A stretch of 64,000 nucleotides of DNA from Ochotona curzoniae (GCF_017591425.1 NW_024467121.1:22022707-22086706), one strand, 5' to 3'; shown: positions 32,889 through 45,490, counted from the stretch's first letter. Program-made: numbers and translations. The notes: generated by a model from the sequence alone, not told the origin.

Positions 32889-35105
32889 ATACTACCACTC
32901 ACTCCCAAAGCTAATGACAAATGCCGGTGTAAGATGGGCAATTGGGAGTACTTGGTCTCCCTCCCCCAAAGATGTCCAAAGCAGTTCTTGAGTACCAAGC
33001 ACTGTAAGGGGGATGGGAACAGAAGCAGAGGCCTGCAGTGCATTCACACAAGGGACAGAGGAGGCCCAGGGTGGCCACACAGGAAGGGAATGACCCAGAT
33101 CACTGCCACTCCCCATGCCCAACAAGTGGGGTATGGGTAAGAAGGCAATCCCTGCCAGCTCCATCACTACCTGACACCTGCAGCTCTCACCACTGCGGAC
33201 TCCAGGCTCCCCTGAGCTGCCCTGGGTGCCTGGGAGGACTGCATGAGTCCACAGGGGTGTGCCATCCACTGGCATGTGCTACTACTACATGCTCTTGAAC
33301 CCCAGCAGACAGCTGGGGTACCTCCTGCCTGTGTACGCCTCCTGGAGCTGGACTGAGGGGGCAGCTCCACACTAGGGAAACGGTGCTAGCTGAGGTGGGT
33401 ATGGGCTGTCCTCTGGGGCAAGCCTCCCTGGGGGCAGGACTGACTCCCCAGAGTCTAAGCACCCCATCCCATTGACTTGGCCAAGAAGTAGGGTTATTGC
33501 TGCCTTGCCCCTTTCCCCAGAGTGCAGACTGCAGCTGTGCTCTTAGCCATCCTGGGCCCTTGCTGTCCCTGCCCTGGGAAGACTGCCGAGTCTTACCATC
33601 CCAGGGTCCACAGCCACTGCTGCACAAGGCCTCCATTTGTGGGGCCTGGGTAGCTAGTGTGTTCTATTGTTCAGGTCTCCGGGGCTAGCACCCATTACGC
33701 AAGCAAATATGACATTACAGATGTTCTGAAAGGACAGAAGACAGAAGGGGATAGGAGAAAACTTTTACAAAACAATTGCTGACAAGTTCCCAAGACTTGG
33801 GAGACGGGCAGATGTGCAGCATTACAAAGCACCAAAGATTTCCTGGCAGAAACCTTGTGGGCTAGAAAGGGATAGGCTGATGTATCCAAAGGGAGCCGCT
33901 GCCAGCCAAGAATACCACACCCAGCAAAGCTTTCTTTCAGTGGTAAAGGAGACAGGCAAAGCAGATAGAGTTCAGCACCCTAGACCTGCCTTCCAGGAGA
34001 TGCTGAGGGGAGTTCAAGCAGAAATGAAAGGATGCTAGTAACAAACATGAAACTGTATGTGAGTATAAAATTCACTGGTAAAGATAAATATACAAATTAA
34101 GCCACCTCTTAACACCGTATGAAGGTTAAAAGTAAAACAAAAAAAATGCTACAGCGTTGACTAATTTACACTATAAAGAGATATGAATGGGAGGGCGAAC
34201 AAGCCCGGAGGCTCCACACGCAGCCAAAGGTAAGGTTTCGCCCACACAACACAGTTTATTGTAACGTGTTTTACATGATCCTCCTGGTAATCACAAAGCA
34301 CAAAACCACAGCATATATCATCACAACTTAGCAATGTTACAGAAAACCTAGCAGCACAGAAAACTGCCGCAAAACTCACCAGAAGAGGTAAGGGACAAGC
34401 ATCAGTAAGATAACTGGAAAATAATTAAAGTGGCAGCAGTAAGTCTTATCAATCTTATCTTTGGATGCAAATACAGTCAGTTATCCATTTACTGGACTCA
34501 GACTAGCTAAATGGGTTAAGGAAAACCCAAGATTCCAAATATCTCCTGCCTCCCAAAATCCCACTGCTGCTTTATGGGCAGACATACACTGAAGGTGAAG
34601 CACCAGAAACAATTCCATGTGAATGGTAATCAGAAGACAGTGGCTACACGTAGACAGTCAGGACTTCAGATCAGAAATCGTCACGGGTGACTAAGGTGGT
34701 CAATAGTTGGGACACAACAATTGTGAATACTTATTTAACAAGGGAGCAACTAAATGTATAAAGCAAATATTAATAGACATGAAGACAGAAATAGCAACAA
34801 AACAGTAGAAGAGATTTCAACAGTATCCCAATCAGAGAGAAAAGTCACTTTCCACCCATCAGCCCAGAATATACATTCTTCTGTAGTGTTCATGAGAGAT
34901 TTTCTCATAAGTAACATATGGAGGGCCTCAACAAATCTAAGATCGATATATCAAGTTACCATTTTGTATGAAAACAGAAAGCAGTCACAGGAATAACTTT
35001 TGGAATATTCACAAACGATGGGAATAAACAATATGCTGCCAACCAAGCAATGGCTCAAAGAGGAAAAAACACACAAAAAAGGACTGTTAAAAAATACTTG
35101 AAACA

Positions 35106-35440
35106 GGGCCCAGCGGCATGGCCTAGCGGCTAAAGGCCTCACCTTGAACACGCCGGGATCCTATATGGGTGCTGGTTCTAATCCCGGCAGCCCCACTTCC
35201 CATCCAGCTCCCTGCTTGTGGCCTGGGAAAGCAGTCGAGGATGCCCAAAGCCTTGGGACTCTGCATCCATGTGGGAGAACTGGAAGAGGTTCCTGGTTCC
35301 TGGCTTCGGATCGGCGCAAGCACTGGCCGTTGCGCTCACTTGGGGAGTGAATCATCAGATGGAAGATCTTCCTCTCTGTCTCTCCTCCTCTCTGTATATC
35401 TGACTTTGTAATAAAAATAAAATAAACCTTTAAAAAAAAA
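35106..35440 (+). repeat. Young C-SINE inside the old L1
   Basis: Full-length forward copy starting GGGCCCAGCGGCATGGCC, with tRNA-like A box (TGGCCTAGCGG) and B box (GGTTCTAATCC) and an A-rich tail. The 10-bp duplication ACTTGAAACA flanks it (35,096-35,105 and 35,441-35,450). Confidence 0.93.
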
Positions 35441-36279
35441 ACTTGAAACAAAGTACAGTGTAAAAACGCCACATACTCAGATGGAAAGGGTGCAATGACA
35501 GCCATTCTAAGATTGGAGTTTGTAAAAGCTAATGCCTATGTTAATAAAGATTCCCTAAATCCAGTGTTGCACCTCAAAGAACTTTCTGGAAAAAGAACCA
35601 AGCCCAGAGTTAGAAGGAGAGGGATAACAACAACCAAAATGGAAAATAGCGAAACCATAAACAAAGACTAATGAAACAAAGAGCTGGTTTCTGGAAAAGG
35701 CAAAACTGAGCAAGCTCTTAAACAGATGAGAAAAAAAGAGAAGATCTGAATATATAAAAAATGGATGCCTCAGAAATGAAAGCGATTCTAGAGAACTGTG
35801 GTGGGCCAGGATACTCCAACTAACTTGATAATCTAGGAAAGCTAAGTTCGCAGAAAGATAGCGATTACCAACTTTGAATCAGGAAGAAACAGAAAGCTTC
35901 AGGAGACTAATTATAAGCAAAGACACTGAAATAGAAACTAAACATTGCTCAACATAGAAAGGACCATGACCAGATGGTTTCACAGCTGAGATCTACAAAT
36001 TTTCAAAGAAGAATTAATACCCAAAAAATAGAGCCTGAGGGAATGTTCTCTAGCATATTTTACAAGGCCAGCATCACCTTGATCTCTAAGTCAGAAAAAG
36101 ATGCTACGAGAAAAGAAAACTATAATCAGTATCTCTGATACCCACTGATGTAAAAATCCCCAATACATGTATTAATAAATTGAACAGTATGTCAAAAATG
36201 GAACATCATCATCAAGTGGGACTTAAGTATGGCGTGCAGAGCTGCTGATCATACTAACACATTAACATACAGGAAACAT

Positions 36280-36590
36280 GTGGAAAGAGCATTGAACAAA
36301 GCTGCACACATCTGAGACGCAGAGAGAACTCCTCCCCACTGGTTCACTCTGCAAAGGCCTGCAATGTCCGTGGGTGCCAAACCTGGGAGCTGGGTACTCC
36401 ACCCAGGCCTCCACATGGGAAGAAGGGAATCCAGATACACGAGCTAGCACCACTGCCTTGCAAAGTCTGCATTTTCAGGAAACTGGGATCCGGAGGGGGA
36501 GCTGGGACTTGAACCCTGGTACTCCCGGTACAGAGCATGGGCTCCTGACCAGTCTTAATCCTGAAGCCAAACGTCTACCACCTACATCCT
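36280..36590 (-). repeat. Older C-SINE, reverse, inside the old L1
   Basis: GTTCACTCTGCAAAGGCCTG, GGAACTGGGATCCGG-like and GGGACTTGAACCCTGGTACT blocks match the complement of an older C-SINE subfamily; the end reads AGCCAAACGTCTACC. Confidence 0.65.
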
Positions 36591-36876
36591 CTCTTGATAA
36601 ACCCTAACTGTTTAGGAAAAGAAGGAAAGTTCTTCAACATAAAAAAGTCCACTTATAAAAACCTATAGGTAATATCATGAATGAGGGACAAGTGAAAGCT
36701 TTTCCTGTAAGATCTAGTACAAGACAAGAGTGTCCACTCCCACGGCTGCTATTCAACACAGCATTGATAGCACTCACAACAGTAATCAGACAAGAAAAAA
36801 TGGATCCACATCTGGAAGGAAGCCAACTTACCTTAATTTACAGATGACATGATCCCCAACGAAAACCCCAGCAGGT

Positions 36877-36894
36877 ACACACACACACACACAC
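36877..36894. repeat. Short (CA)n inside the L1
   Basis: Nine CA units within the reverse-transcriptase region of the old L1, followed by CAACAACAACAAC at about 36,939. Confidence 0.85.
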
Positions 36895-37267
36895 AGGCTC
36901 AAATAAACAAATTCAGTGAAGTTGCAGGATACAAAAGCAACAACAACAACAAAAAAAATACATGGCGTCTATGTACACAAATAATGACCTACCCAGAAAA
37001 GAAATCCAGAAGCCAATTTATAACAGCATTAAAAAAAAAATACTCAGGAATAAGTTTAAGGAAATGAAACACCTCCACACTGAAAATAAGACATGGAGGC
37101 AAGGCATTGAAGAGGACAAAAATAAGTCAGAAGATACCCAATGCTCAAAGATCAGAGAATGAATATGGGTAAACGCACGCATCACTGAATGTAATCAATG
37201 TAACACATCATCTCTGAGAGGACCACGAACAGTTAGCCTGCAATTTCACTTCCTTGTAAAATTTACT

Positions 37268-37592
37268 TGTGCCAGTGCTGGTGCTGCAGCACAAGGGCGA
37301 ATAAAGCCACCAGCTGCTGTGCAGGCATCTCACATGGGTGTTGGCCCAGTCCTGATTGCTCGGCTTCCAGTCCAGCTCCCTGCTAATACATCTGGGAAAG
37401 CAGCAGAGAATGACCCAATTAATATTTAGGCTCCTGCACCCACATGGAAGATCCGGAGGGGGCTCCTGTCTCCTGACTGGCCCAGCTCCAGTCACATGGA
37501 GAATGACTCAACCAACAGATGGACAATCTGTCTTTGCTGCTCTCTATGACTCTGCCCTTCAAATAAATAAATAAATCTTTAAACAAAACAAA
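37268..37592 (+). repeat. C-SINE, forward
   Basis: GTGCCAGTGCTGGTGCTGCA start, CATCTGGGAAAGCAGCAGAG body and tail AAATAAATAAATAAATC. It abuts the right end of the old L1. Confidence 0.85.
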
Positions 37593-39299
37593 TAAGGTAC
37601 CTGTTCCAAGCTATTGTTGCTAGTTATCAATGCTTTGCCATAGATGTTTCTATGGCACTGTCACTTGGTACAGAACCTTTGCCATGGCTTATGGGGGGAG
37701 GGACAAAGAATCATCTCAAGTTATATTGCAACCATTACACATGTTGAAGAGAGACCCCATCACTGTGCTATTGAGAAGTTTTACTCTTTCTGCCGTGAAG
37801 CATCCTCAGGCTTAGGAGCGTATGTTAACGCCAACGTCAGAGATCTCTAGGGGGATCCAAAAGGGACTCGGGCACTAAAGGGAGACAGTGATGCAGGCAG
37901 GAGTCATGTTGTCATGGCAACCTGGAACCTCTTCCCTGATTTCTATACCTCCCTGTGGATTCTTTACAAATTCTCAGGGAGAAAGAAAATGAAGGCTGCC
38001 AGGGGAAACCTGGGTACAATGAAAGCCTAGTCTAGTCTGGCGCCTTCTCCCTGATCTTTCTCACTATGTGGCCACTACACCAGCTTCCAGCCATCCATGT
38101 CTCACTAGGGATAAACTTAAGACTAAAAAAACAAAGGGCATTCCTTTCCTTTTCCGTAAGTTTGAAGTTTCTTTGGAGAGAAGAAACATCATGGAGCTTA
38201 TGTGTGATACAGTTTGCAGGGGTTCAACCTGTGATCTTCCCTTGGGCTGGATATTAATCTGGCACAGAATCTAAGCTGTGAAATTCTGCAAGTGTATTTA
38301 GAATTCTTTCCAAACATCTGAAAGGGTTCATCTCTCCCCACCCCCCAGTTACTCTTCAAGCAAAACCCTAGCATGAGAGAGCATCATGGGTGCTTGGTGA
38401 ATTATGGGACATTAATTTTACAACCCGGGAAACCCAAACGAGTCCCTGTCCTGCCACATGCCTCAGCAAGGCTGTAAAAGATGTGAAATTGGATCAGGCA
38501 AGAGGGTCTAAGCTGGGCAATTATGCTGGATTCCATTTATGATCTTTTCTAGTCTCCAGAGTTTGAGTTAGCCACTTCCGGGCTTTCTCTCAATCAACAT
38601 AAAATAAACAGAATATGCAAATACGAGCCCTGAGCAGTCATCTCATTTGCATTTGCTCATTCTGATCTTCAGCACACACAAAGCAGAGAAGTCGAATCCC
38701 TTTCTATCCAATGTGCTGCGTATCTATGGGCACCTCTGGTATTGCATCTCACCTTAGGTGACAAGCTGCCTCACTATGCAAGACCGGCACAGCCAGGCCA
38801 GCCATTGCACAGGAGCCTCACCCTGAGCACATCTGGAGGGATGGGTGAGGAGAGGCTGAGGGGTCTTCCTGCCTGTAATCTGTTCATGTCTCTCCCCAGG
38901 GAAGTGGCCCTTCAGCAGAGCACAGAAGGACTTTGGTGCCTAGGCTTCCCAGTGAGGAGGAGGGGGAGGAGGAAGATGCAGTTCCCCCTCACACCCTTGA
39001 CGGCTGTGTGAACTCTGGCAATACCAGCTCTCCACTCACAGCTGCGTGAACAGATGTGACATGGTGCCTCTCCCACTTCTGTATCCAATCCACGTTTCCA
39101 GCCTGGAATGTACTTTCCTTCCTGTCTGCAGAAACTCTTCCATATTCAGGTCAAATCCAGGAATCCACTAGAGAGGGGGTGGGGCTAGGGTGCAGGAAGA
39201 AGTCTGACAGTCCTAGCTACTCCAGGGACTCCTGGTCCCTTGGAAATCACCTGCCTCGTAGTTTTGATTGGTAAAAATAAATGCACCAAGTTTTTTTTT
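37593..39299. other. Intronic unique sequence with a candidate regulatory core
   Basis: No repeat or exon recognised. The part at 38,500-38,700 has two octamer motifs in inverted orientation (see separate entry). Confidence 0.5.
38615..38652. promoter_or_regulatory. Inverted pair of POU octamer motifs
   Basis: ATGCAAAT at 38,615-38,622 and ATTTGCAT at 38,645-38,652, 22 bases apart, in a unique AT-rich intronic segment. The octamer is the known binding site of POU-family factors. No conservation data are available here. Confidence 0.4.
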
Positions 39300-39900
39300 T
39301 ATCCACTTTTCTGCATGGAATTCAGGGACATTAAGTGCAGCCAACACCTCTCTCCATCTCTGATCATCTGTGTCTTCCCAAGTGGGAACTCCACATCAAC
39401 AGTAAGTCCCCACTGGTCCCTCCTCCACCTCCAGCAACCATCATTCTTGTCTCCAGATCTGAGGAGTTGGCCTATTCCAGGTGTCCTGAAGAAGTGAAAG
39501 CCTATGATAGCAGTCTTCTCGTGTTTAGCTTATTTCACTTAACAGCTTTTCGGGGTTCATCTATGCTGTAACATGTATCAGGACTTCACAGGCCACACAA
39601 TACTATCCCGTGAACATGCAGGCCTTGGGCTTCATATGTTGATGGACATGTAGCCGCTACAAATAACACCGCATGAACACTGGCACACATAGGCTTTCAA
39701 TTCAGGCGTGAAACTGATGGGTCACATGAAAATCCTAGGCTTAACTTCGAGGAACTGACAAGTTTTCCACAAGGGTTGTACCTCTTTATATACTCATTCA
39801 GTATTGCAGAACGTTTCTGATCTCCCCACTTCCTTGCCAGCAGTTTTTTTTTTTTCTTTTAATAATAGACTAGCTCCTTTAATGGATGTGATAAGCCTGC
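39300..39900 (-). repeat. L1 3' end, reverse, old
   Basis: TTTCACTTAACAGC, GGGGTTCATCTATGCTGTAA, ACATGTATCAGGACTTCA, TGTTGATGGACATGTAG, GAAACTGATGGGTCACATGA and TTCGAGGAACTGACAAGTTT follow, in order, the complement of an old L1M 3' region. It has many substitutions and is non-coding. Confidence 0.85.
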
Positions 39901-40857
39901 CAATGTGCATGACTAAGGGCTTCCCAGGCTCTCCCACAGGAAAGATGCTTAACCAATAGGTTGCTCATTACTCATGGACCACTAGCTCATCACCAGCTGG
40001 GCAGGCTTGAAAGACGAGTGGCAAAAACGTGCAGGGATAGCCTCGGGTTGCATTTCTTCTGAAATCCAAAATAATTTACTAATTTAAGGAGAGGAATGAG
40101 GGCCACTCTATTATAGTGCCTCTTGGGTTTCATGGATGATTTAAAGAAACACAGTTCTGCAACTTTCACAAATGTCCCAACTGAACTGGCACTTAGGACA
40201 AAGAAATGTCCTTGGAAATTGGAAGAAATGCAAAGAAGGATGGCTCCCATTAGTGGTACCAGTCTGGGGAAACATGGTACATAGGGGTCACAATTCATAT
40301 ATCCAACGGCTGCAAGGAAAGTCACCGGTATTCTAACGGGAAGTGACGTCGAAGAATCTATGGGTTCTTACAGAGGAGTGGAGAAGAATGTTACAGTTTT
40401 CTGGGGATTGTTACTGTTTTTGAAGAAAACCACTGCGGTTTTTACATCTTTAAGTTCAATGACAAATGCTCACTGCTTACAAGGGACAGGTGTGGCTTGA
40501 GTTCAGCGACTCCTCACTGGGCGGCCTTGCAAAGTCCCACCACTGCTAAGAAGCTTGCAGATCAGAAATGAACATCTTGCTCCTGCTACTTGCTTGGCTC
40601 CCTCCCGCCCCTACCCTCAGCCTCCCTTAATCAAAGCACATCCCAGGCTTGCACAAGCACTGTGAAGGGCACTCAGGGGGCTGGCTGGCTCGGTGACCCC
40701 AGTACCAATAACAGTGCCCACTTCCTAGAGGACAGCATAACACAGACTCGGCTCCTTTTCTTCTTTCCCTACACTTAGGGAGTGTCTGACAGTGTCCCAG
40801 ATAGAGCTGTCTGCCTAATAGAGTTGAAAGAACATCTCACAGGTGCTCCTCTTCATC
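39901..40857. other. Intronic unique sequence, nothing recognised
   Basis: No repeat family or exon is apparent. Confidence 0.45.
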
Positions 40858-40868
40858 AAAGGAAGTCT

Positions 40869-41207
40869 GTCTATTTTTAATAAAGATTTCTTTTATTTTC
40901 ATTGGAACGTCAGATATATGGAGAGGAGGAGAGACAGAAAGATCTTCTGTTCATTGATTCACTCCCCAAGTGGTTACAATGGCCAGAGCTGAGCAGATCA
41001 GAAGCCAGGAGCCAGGAACCTCTTCTGTGTCTCCCACTCAGGTGCAGGGTCCCAAAGCTTTGGGCCATCCTCGACTGCTTTCCCGGGCCACAAGCAGGGA
41101 GAGCCAGATGGGAAGCCGGGCCGCTGGGATTAGAACTGGCACCCATATGGGATCCCAATGTGTGCAAGGTAAGGACTTTAGCTGCTATAGGCTACCACAC
41201 TGGGCCC
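40869..41207 (-). repeat. Young C-SINE, reverse, with target-site duplication
   Basis: Full-length reverse copy ending at its GGGCCCAG-type 5' end near 41,207. The 11-bp duplication AAAGGAAGTCT flanks it at 40,858-40,868 and 41,208-41,218. Confidence 0.94.
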
Positions 41208-41218
41208 AAAGGAAGTCT

Positions 41219-42807
41219 TAAACTGACCTTTGTCTTCATAGGAGCCATTGTCAGGGTAAAACCAAGGCCAGCCGCTGCTGCCTTAAGTTCATGCCAGAGT
41301 GAACCTGCTACTGGTGCTGCCCAGGTACAAAGTCTCCAAGGTCAAAAATGCTTAGTTCCGGTAGGGAGTTTGGGTTCAAAGAGCTGACAGGAGTTGGTTG
41401 GTGCAGTTACATCAAAGACCTCCTCTGCGACACGTGAAGGCAAAGCAGGAGAAGCAGCTACCTGTGTGGCAGGACCTGAGAGGATCTTGCAAAGCTTGCG
41501 ACTGCCCTATTCTCATTCCTTAGTCTAACACACAGAAAGCTTTACTCAAACAAATAATGCTGCGTGGGAGTCCATCATTCAACAAACATGTGTTAAGAAC
41601 TAGGATACAGGTGAGCTCTCTGCTAGCCCTGGAACTGTAGACACGAGATCTAACTCCCACCCTAGGGCTTTAATTAGGCTGACCATATGTCCTGGTTTAC
41701 CCAGAAGTCTCAGTTTCTGCCTATTAATCCTGTATCCCATCTGGTTTATTTCATCCTGAATTTTTCAACAAACTATCAGGACTTTTATTCAAACACAACA
41801 AGAAGAGTTGGGAGGCCTTCGTTTCCCACCCCTGTCGGTCTCCTCCGGCCACAGGTGAGCTGTGTGCAGTGAAAGGAGTGCACTCTGTAAGACAAGCTCC
41901 CCGGTAACAACTGAGAAACGTGCTGACGTGGCCCCGCAACCGCCCTGCGCACAGAACTCGCAACCGCCAACACAGCTCCCCTGCTGCTGCTGCCAAACGT
42001 CTCAAATTCATAGAGTGAAAACAGTGTCACTGAACTACCGGGGTTTTGTGATGCAACTTAGGCTGGTACCAACCCCCTCCAGCCCGGTTTCCTCCTGCCA
42101 GTGAGCCCTTCTCTCTGCTGCGTGTCATCAGCCGAGTTTCAGACACGTTTGAGACTTTAAAATAACTGGCACCAAATGATGCACTGCCGACATGACACAG
42201 CTTTTAACTTCCAAACAGAAGTTAGAAGCCAACTGGAATGTCCTACCAAAAAAGGACTGCCATCCTGGAAACAAGGCATCTACAACCTGATTGTCTTCAA
42301 CCTGTACCCCACGACCTCGTGTTCAACAAGCAAACAGAAAATTCTTGACCCTTGAAGCTTGTAATGAACTGCAATTACTGAAAACATAACTTGCAAACAG
42401 ACGGACCCTGGAAAGTAGACAGGAAGATCTCCAACCCTCCAAAATATTAGAATGTAAAATTCCATGATTGTGCTGTATAAAGCAATTGTGGCAAAATCCC
42501 TTTGGAACCCTGACACACATATTTTGACTTATGTCCAATATGTATTGCATTGAGATGACCTTGTAATTGGTTGTAGAGCTCATATATTCATAATTATTTC
42601 AACGCATCTTTTCTGCCAAGAGAAAAGAAGCTACAGTTATAAGGGTGGACAAGTAGATTTATATGTTAATGTAAATCTTTGCATAGGCGATTAGAACGAA
42701 AAGACTTTACTGGAAATGCACTCTTACAGCATTAGACATATGAAGACGGCAAGGCTTAAAATACAAAAAAGTGTGGAAGGAATAACTTTTCTGCCTATTT
42801 TGTATAG
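41219..42807. other. Intronic sequence, mostly unique
   Basis: The stretch at 41,560-41,780 has features of old interspersed repeats (ATCATTCAACAAACATGTG; GCTGACCATATGTCCTGG) that I cannot place in a family. The AT-rich part at 42,280-42,700 looks unique. Confidence 0.4.
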
Positions 42808-43092
42808 GAGACAGCACAGTGGCTCAATAGCACAACCCTCCACTTCCAAGTGCAGGCATCCCATGTGGGCGCCGGCTCATTTCCTGTTCTACTTCTCATC
42901 CAACTCCCTGCTTAGAGTCTGAGAAAGCAGGTGAGGATGGCCCGCACCCCAGTGGAGGACCTGATAAGGCTCCTGGTTCCTGGCTCCGGGTATTGTGGCC
43001 ATTTAGGGAGTGAATCAGCAGACACAAGATCATTTTCTCTGTTTCTCCTTCTCTGTCTTTCCAAGAAAAATAAATAAACCCTTAAGAAAATT
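42808..43092 (+). repeat. C-SINE, forward
   Basis: GAGACAGCACAGTGGCTCAA start, CATCCCATGTGGGCGCCGGC, CTGAGAAAGCAGGTGAGGAT, tail AAGAAAAATAAATAAACCC. Confidence 0.87.
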
Positions 43093-43287
43093 GTATATTA
43101 CATATAAGTATATAGCACAGAAGTTTTAATATTTTTATGTAGATATAAATGGATACATTTCTTTCATAAGAAAATATGTTAACAGCAAGTTTTGAATAAA
43201 GCTTTTGGAAGTTCACCAGTATAAGTGGGTTTCTCAGAAATTATTTCATAATATTAAGTGCCTGCTTTTTATTCTCAAAAATGATCA

Positions 43288-43617
43288 GGCCCGGCACAGT
43301 AGCCTATTAGCTAAAGGCCTTGCCTTGCATGCCCTGGCATTCCATATAGGTGCCAGTTCTAATCCCAGTGGCCCTGCTTCCCATCCAGCTCCCTACTGTG
43401 GCATGCAAAAGCAGTTGAGGATGGCTCAAAGCCTTGGGACCCTGAACCTGTGTGGGAGACGCAGAAGAGGCTCCTGACTCCTAGCTTTGGATCGGCTCAG
43501 CTCTGGCCATTGCACCCGCTTGGGGACTGAATCAATGGGTGGAAGATCTTCCTCTCTGTCTCTCCTCCTCTCTGTATATATGACTTTCCAAGAAAAAGAA
43601 ACAAATCTTTAAAAAAT
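43288..43617 (+). repeat. C-SINE, forward, young type
   Basis: GGCCCGGCACAGTAGCC start, B box GGTTCTAATCC-like (AGTTCTAATCC), GGATCGGCTCAGCTCTGGCC, and tail AAGAAACAAATCTTTAAAAA. Confidence 0.92.
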
Positions 43618-44560
43618 GTACTAATCTAGTGGTAATGATTTATACAGCCCTCCTGGTTGTAGATGAGAGATGCAGAACAGAAAAAAGGAAATAGGCAGAC
43701 AGCAATGTGATGGACCAAGTCGCTAGAAAGACTTTCCTGCCAAGTACAATTAGACATTTCAGACGAGATGTGTTTAAAAAGTCAGGCTTTTGAACTTGGA
43801 AAGGCGTAAGGAATTCCCAAGCCAAAATAACACAAGTGAAGTTAGGAACTCAAGAGACAGTGCAACAGCAGAGCCTGCCCTTGCCCTTAGCACATCTGTC
43901 AGACCAGGTACCATTCAGGCTGGAGCTGGCTGACCTCAAACTGCAAACATGGTATAAAAGCCTGTGTGACAGTGGGGATGACCGCGCTGGGAAAACTCGC
44001 TCACTGACTAGTGTCGCTTTCACATTCAGGACACCACTGTCTTGAAACCCAGCACTGAGCAAAGAGAAAGAGGTCGTTCTGAGAATTCGAAACCTCATGA
44101 TGAATGACATGAGGGTTTGGCGGTCTTAGTTTTCAGTCTCTGGGTGGTCCCAAAGACTTCAAACAGAATGTAATCAGACTGTCCCCAATGGGCACCTAGT
44201 GGCAGGGAATACAAATGCTGTCTAAAAGAAACTATCTTATCCCAAATCTCACCAAATTCTCACAAATACAATGTCAATGAAAATGAGTAGTCCCTCAGAC
44301 AAAAAATAAACACACAAAAGAACAAGGCACCATGAGAAAGAACCAGCAGAAGACAACAGATGGCCAAATGAGCTGTCCAAACAGATTAGAAATAAACAAG
44401 AAAAAGGTTGATTAATGGGACTAGGGAAATCAGTATGCTTAAGGAATGAAAACAAACAACCAAAATGACCATGAATGACCAATTGTTGTGTGTGACTGCT
44501 TGTTAAGCAGGACCAAGATTAGTCCTCTAACACCAATCAGCTAGAAAACTGTACCAAATT

Positions 44561-45003
44561 GGACCTGGCACAATAGCTTAGTGGTTAAAGCCCTCCCCTT
44601 GCACGCGCCAGGATCCCATGTGGACACTGGTTCTAACCCCAGCAGCCCTGCTTCCCATTCAGCTCCCTGCTTTTGGCCTGGGAAAGCAGTCAAGGATGGC
44701 CCAAAACCTTGTGACCCTGCACCCATGTGGGAGACCTGTTAGAGCTCCCGGCTCCTGGCTTCAGATTGGCTCAGCACTGGCCATTTGGGGAGTAAACCAT
44801 CAGACAGAAGATCTTCCTCTCTGTCTCTACTCCTCCTTGTATATCCTTCTTTCCAATAAAAATAAATAAATCTTAGAAAGGAAGGAAGAAACGAAGAAAG
44901 GAAGAAAGGAAGGAAGGAAGGAAGGAAGAAAAAAAGAAAGAAAAGAAAGAAAGAAAGAAAGGAAGGAAGGAAGGAAGGAAAAGAAAAAAGCAAGCAAGCA
45001 AGC
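44561..45003 (+). repeat. C-SINE with its tail expanded into a purine microsatellite
   Basis: SINE body 44,561-44,875 (GGACCTGGCACAATAGC to AATAAATAAATCTTAG), then about 128 bases of GAAA/GGAA units ending in CAAG units. The near-identical 12-mers AAACTGTACCAA (44,546-44,557) and AAACTATACCAA (45,004-45,015) enclose body plus microsatellite, so the tract grew from the SINE tail. Confidence 0.9.
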
Positions 45004-45240
45004 AAACTATACCAAGTACCATGGAGAAGAGGTTTCATATACGGGACATGAGGCAGCAGGAGAAAGGAACTTCCCAGGGAAGGGGAACAAGTGAGCGCAG
45101 CACCTCAAGGGGCCCAGTCACTGCCGAGAGTTTACAGCCACAGAACTGACACTGGGCACCTTGGCAGAGTGGACCATACCAAGCTGAGTGGATGAAGGCC
45201 TGAGTTCAGGGAGGCTAAGGAAGTTAAAACCTGTATGGCA

Positions 45241-45490
45241 GAAAGGAAAAAAGGAGATGGGGTGAAGAAAGGAGGACAGAGAGAAAGAGAGTGAGAGAGA
45301 GGATAGGATGAGAGGGAAGGAGGGAGGAGGGAGGGAGGGAGATGGGGCAGAGAGAGAGGGAAAAGGATGGTGGGAGAAGAAAGGGAGGGAGAGAGGTGGG
45401 AGAAGAGATGAGAAGGGAGAGGCAGAGGAGAGAGGGAGCGAGAAGGAGGGAGGACAAGGAAGGGATGAAGGGAGGGGAAGAGAGATGAGA
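45241..45490. repeat. Polypurine tract (GA-rich)
   Basis: About 250 bases of almost only G and A with few interruptions; units such as GGGA, GAGA and GGAGG recur. On the KIF26B transcript it is a long C/U tract. Confidence 0.92.

Larger units (their letters stand above)
33690..37250 (+). mobile_element. Ancient L1 retrotransposon, decayed, with SINE insertions
   Basis: Forward remnant of an old L1 interrupted by later SINEs. Before 34,070, GCCAAGAATACCACACCCAG and TTCCAGGAGATGCTGAGG match the end of the ORF1-type region of L1M/HAL1 elements. Near 34,590-34,780, ATTCCATGTGAATGGTAATC and ACAACAATTGTGAATAC match the ORF2 endonuclease region. Near 35,990-36,220 and 36,650-36,860 the sequence matches the reverse-transcriptase region, including AGATCTAGTACAAGACAAGA and TTTACAGATGACATGAT at the place of the catalytic FADD motif. 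It is broken by stops and frameshifts and cannot code. It is interrupted by SINEs at 35,106-35,440 and 36,280-36,590; another follows its right end. Confidence 0.85.

Noticed and set aside
35106..35190. tRNA-like A and B boxes
   Set aside because: They belong to the head of a C-SINE, not to a functional tRNA gene; no cloverleaf with acceptor pairing is evident, and the body continues into a SINE tail.
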